Source: Sulfurovum sp.
GTDB lineage: Bacteria > Campylobacterota > Campylobacteria > Campylobacterales > Sulfurovaceae
DNA: 16,317 nucleotides
Direction: 5' to 3'
NCBI GenBank assembly: GCA_022729615.1
Contig: DZAQ01000021.1
Coordinates: forward strand, 1 to 16,317
This document shows, in pieces, positions 14,554 through 16,317 of the stretch. The position numbers and the translations under genes are program-made. Under the pieces are notes generated by a model that was not told the origin of the DNA, did no database searches, and saw only the letters and a list, made by a program, of their open reading frames with translations. The number at the start of each line of letters is the position of its first letter. Position 1 is the first letter of the stretch.

Positions 14554-14584
14554 TGATTATGACTAAATCAGAAAGGCTAAACGC

Positions 14585-14938
14585 ATGAAAATCGGTACGG
14601 ATATTATACGGATTTCAAGAATACAAGATGCCCTTGTGCAGTTTGGGGATCGCTTCAAACAGAGATTTCTCACTCCCAACGAGATCGAAAAGACAACCAA
14701 AACAGAGTCACTCGCAGGACTCTGGGCAGCCAAAGAGGCGATCGCCAAAGCGCTGGGATGCGGGATCGGCAAAGAGTTACGATTTTGTGATATCGAGATC
14801 TTCAAAGACTCAAGGGGATCTCCCTATTTTAGACTTTCTCCTGAAGCCAAGGAGAGATTTCAGATCAAGGAGAGCTCGCTTTCTATCAGCCATGACGGCG
14901 GATTTGCTATCGCCGTAGTCATCATCGATGCCAAATGA
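14585..14938 (+). CDS. acpS: Holo-[acyl-carrier-protein] synthase AcpS
   Basis: AcpS transfers the 4'-phosphopantetheine arm of coenzyme A to apo-acyl carrier protein, activating it for fatty acid synthesis. The 117-residue length is typical of the trimeric bacterial form. Signature elements are GTDIIRISRI at 4-13 with the metal ligand D6, WAAKEAIAKALG at 47-58 with the second metal ligand E51, and SISHDGGFAIAVV at 100-112. ATG 14585 has AAAGG 8 nt upstream. It probably shares the radA transcript. Its TGA stop at 14936-14938 directly abuts the stop of the convergent pcm gene, so no intergenic terminator exists between them. Confidence 0.95.
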   Translation: MKIGTDIIRISRIQDALVQFGDRFKQRFLTPNEIEKTTKTESLAGLWAAKEAIAKALGCGIGKELRFCDIEIFKDSRGSPYFRLSPEAKERFQIKESSLSISHDGGFAIAVVIIDAK

Positions 14939-15553
14939 TCAATAGATCAGAGGCACAAATCTAAAACCATAGATTTCCTCTATTTTCACATCATCTTCCA
15001 ATCTCTTAGTGACGATAAAGATCGAATTTTTTATGGGAATAACCATTTTGCCGCCTCTTTTGAGCTGATCAACAAGCTCCATCGGCAGCTCCTCAGCGGC
15101 AGCCGAAACCAGTATCTTATCAAATTTCTCACCCGGTTCTCCGAGATCGTTTTTGGCTTTTTGGATCGAGCATCGCTCATTTTGACAGAATTTAGCCAGA
15201 TTGTGCTTGCCATACTCTACCAATGAGTCAACCCTTTCATATCCTCTGACACTCCCCTCTTCACCGACGATATGGCACAGCAGCGCTGTCGTCCATCCTG
15301 ATCCGGAACCGATATCAAGTATCTTTTCGCCTTTTTGCGGCGAAAGAACTTCGAGCATAAATGCCACGGTAGAGGGCTGAGAGATCGTCTGCCCTTCACC
15401 GATACCCAGCGGCGCATCAACATAGGTGTTCATCCGGAGCGTCTGAGGCACAAAGTGTTTTCTATCTACGGCTTCAAATGCTTTGATAATTTGAGGGCTT
15501 TTGAGTACCCCCTGTGTGATCATCGAGTCAATAAGTGTGTTTAAATCTTTCAA
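14939..15553 (-). CDS. pcm: Protein-L-isoaspartate O-methyltransferase
   Basis: Pcm methylates isoaspartyl residues in damaged proteins with SAM, starting their conversion back to aspartate. The 204 residues include the family blocks DAPLGIGEGQTISQPSTVAF (46-65), the SAM-binding LDIGSGSGWTTALL (79-92), the post-I acidic YER, ILVSAAAEELPMELVDQL (147-164) and the terminal FRFVPL (197-202). The usual GDGxxG stretch before the substrate loop is changed to KNDLGEPGEKFD, a mild departure. The start is TTG at 15553, firmly supported by AGGAG 6 nt upstream; the first in-frame ATG is codon 11, with no ribosome site. It follows amrA by 34 nt on the same strand and is probably cotranscribed with the AmmeMemoRadiSam genes. 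Confidence 0.95.
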   Translation of the reverse strand: MKDLNTLIDSMITQGVLKSPQIIKAFEAVDRKHFVPQTLRMNTYVDAPLGIGEGQTISQPSTVAFMLEVLSPQKGEKILDIGSGSGWTTALLCHIVGEEGSVRGYERVDSLVEYGKHNLAKFCQNERCSIQKAKNDLGEPGEKFDKILVSAAAEELPMELVDQLKRGGKMVIPIKNSIFIVTKRLEDDVKIEEIYGFRFVPLIY

Positions 15554-15587
15554 TTTTATCTCCTAATTTTTAAGGACTCATCCAAGA

Positions 15588-16148
15588 TCAATGAGCCTCG
15601 CTATACTCCTCTGCCTGATAGGTAAATATTTGCGGGTGCAGCGAGAGGCACTCTGTGTTCATGCCTGCTTTCATACATAGATTTTTGAAAAAACTTTCAA
15701 AATCCGGCAGCTGCTCCCAAACCTGAGGCAGATAGGTCGCTTGGTGAGCGCCATATTTGAGTATGACGCCATCTATGCCTGCCCTGATTATTGATTTTAG
15801 CTCAGTGATCGAACTATACTCCACCTCTTTGGGCGGAGTGAGAAGAGAGACTTCAACTGCGATCTGATCAAACTCGTCAGCACCAAGCGGCAAAAATCTC
15901 GGATCATTGAGCGCCGCGGCTTTTGCGTTGCCAATGAGATCTTCGTAGAGCGGTCGGTGCGCGACGATCGAGCCGATGCAGCCTCTGAGCTGCCTGCGCT
16001 CACCGATACTGAGAGTCACGAAGCAGGCGCCTTTCTCCTTCAGCCATCCATTTTGCTTGATCATCTCAGCCAAATCTATCGCATAGTCCACTCCTACCGC
16101 CTCAGCGATACTCGCGCGGGCGAGCTTGATCAATACTTCCTTTTTCAT
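15588..16148 (-). CDS. amrA: AmmeMemoRadiSam system protein A (AMMECR1 domain)
   Basis: This 186-residue protein is an AMMECR1-domain protein, the A component of the three-gene AmmeMemoRadiSam system, whose other parts are a Memo-like protein and a radical SAM enzyme. The hallmark LRGCIGS is at 54-60, with DPRF at 82-85, VEVSLLTPP at 98-106, GIDGVIL at 124-130 and ATYLPQVWEQLP at 137-148, all typical of the family. It is soluble and probably cytoplasmic. The ATG at 16148 overlaps the TGA of the upstream Memo-like gene as ATGA, so translation is coupled. The biochemical role of the family is poorly defined to my knowledge; the conserved cysteine C57 is a candidate functional residue. Confidence 0.93.
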   Translation of the reverse strand: MKKEVLIKLARASIAEAVGVDYAIDLAEMIKQNGWLKEKGACFVTLSIGERRQLRGCIGSIVAHRPLYEDLIGNAKAAALNDPRFLPLGADEFDQIAVEVSLLTPPKEVEYSSITELKSIIRAGIDGVILKYGAHQATYLPQVWEQLPDFESFFKNLCMKAGMNTECLSLHPQIFTYQAEEYSEAH

Positions 16149-16317
16149 TTCGCCTCCACAAATGCTGCGCTCATGTAGCCAACGACTCCGGATTCATCAC
16201 CGCTTGCATCGGCGCTGGTACGATAATCAAGCAGTATCGGCTTTAAATTTTTCTCTTTTGCTGCGATAAGCATCGCTTCGATACCTATCTTGCCACACGC
16301 CTCACATCCTTGATGCA
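16145..16317 (-). CDS. amrB: AmmeMemoRadiSam system protein B (Memo-like), 3' end
   Basis: The window edge cuts this gene; only the last 56 codons and TGA stop are present. The fragment reads HQGCEACGKIGIEAMLIAAK, then KPILLDYRTSADASGDESGV and VGYMSAAFVEAK. This matches the C-terminus of Memo-family proteins, which have a conserved CxxCG-like segment and the xDxSGDxSxVVGY block. The stop overlaps the amrA start by 4 nt (ATGA), confirming the A and B components form one operon. Human MEMO1 is a homologue. The radical SAM component would be expected upstream, beyond the window, or elsewhere in the genome. Confidence 0.9.
   Translation of the reverse strand, partial: HQGCEACGKIGIEAMLIAAKEKNLKPILLDYRTSADASGDESGVVGYMSAAFVEAK

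Noticed and set aside
1..16317. Search for tRNA, rRNA, CRISPR arrays, insertion sequences and prophage genes
   Set aside because: No tRNA-like cloverleaf, spaced direct repeats, transposase or phage-type motifs were recognised in any gap or reading frame.

Overview
The window is a compact, gene-dense piece of a Campylobacterota (epsilonproteobacterial) chromosome. The protein sequences and order support this: radA, ftsY, a thioredoxin lipoprotein, 5-formyl-THF cyclo-ligase and rny (RNase Y) sit together, as I recall for the Campylobacter jejuni Cj1205-Cj1209 block; an HsrA/CosR-type orphan regulator is present; and promoters carry clear TATAAT-like -10 elements with T-rich upstream DNA and no obvious -35. 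Moderate base composition and a large hybrid kinase suggest a free-living relative (Sulfurimonas/Sulfuricurvum/Sulfurovum type), but the genus is inference. No tRNA, rRNA, CRISPR, prophage or insertion sequence was seen, and no gene-free stretch exceeds 300 bases.

Layout: (1) 10-2075, minus strand: a DegT-family protein followed by lpxK (lipid A 4'-kinase), 2 nt apart. (2) 2148-3591: a ferritin-like DUF455 protein (minus) and a metallo-beta-lactamase-fold hydrolase (plus), divergent from only 16 nt. (3) 3640-4299, minus: an HsrA/CosR-like response regulator with a degenerate receiver, preceded by a 179-nt AT-rich control region. (4) 4479-7770, minus: a tight run rny, small Cys-containing protein, exported cyclophilin, cmoB. 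(5) 7771-8004: intergenic DNA holding a roughly 120-bp long imperfect palindrome (repeat element). (6) 8005-8586, minus: 5-formyl-THF cyclo-ligase, divergent from (7) 8655-10844, plus: TlpA-like lipoprotein, ftsY, two-TM protein of unknown function, ended by a hairpin shared with (8) 10881-13061, minus: a hybrid sensor kinase with no phosphorylatable histidine. (9) 13207-14938, plus: radA and acpS. (10) 14939-16317, minus: start of an AmmeMemoRadiSam locus (amrB partial, amrA) followed by pcm.

Most genes are housekeeping: envelope lipid A, SRP-dependent membrane targeting (ftsY), RNA decay (rny), wobble-uridine modification (cmoB), recombination (radA), carrier-protein activation (acpS), folate salvage, and protein folding and repair (cyclophilin, pcm). 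The unusual material is a set of proteins that keep a family fold but lack its defining catalytic residue: the DegT protein lacks the PLP lysine, the hybrid kinase lacks both the H-box and Hpt histidines, and the response regulator lacks the phospho-acceptor aspartate. The poorly understood AmmeMemoRadiSam pair, the palindromic repeat and a possible leaderless transcript are also worth a second look.
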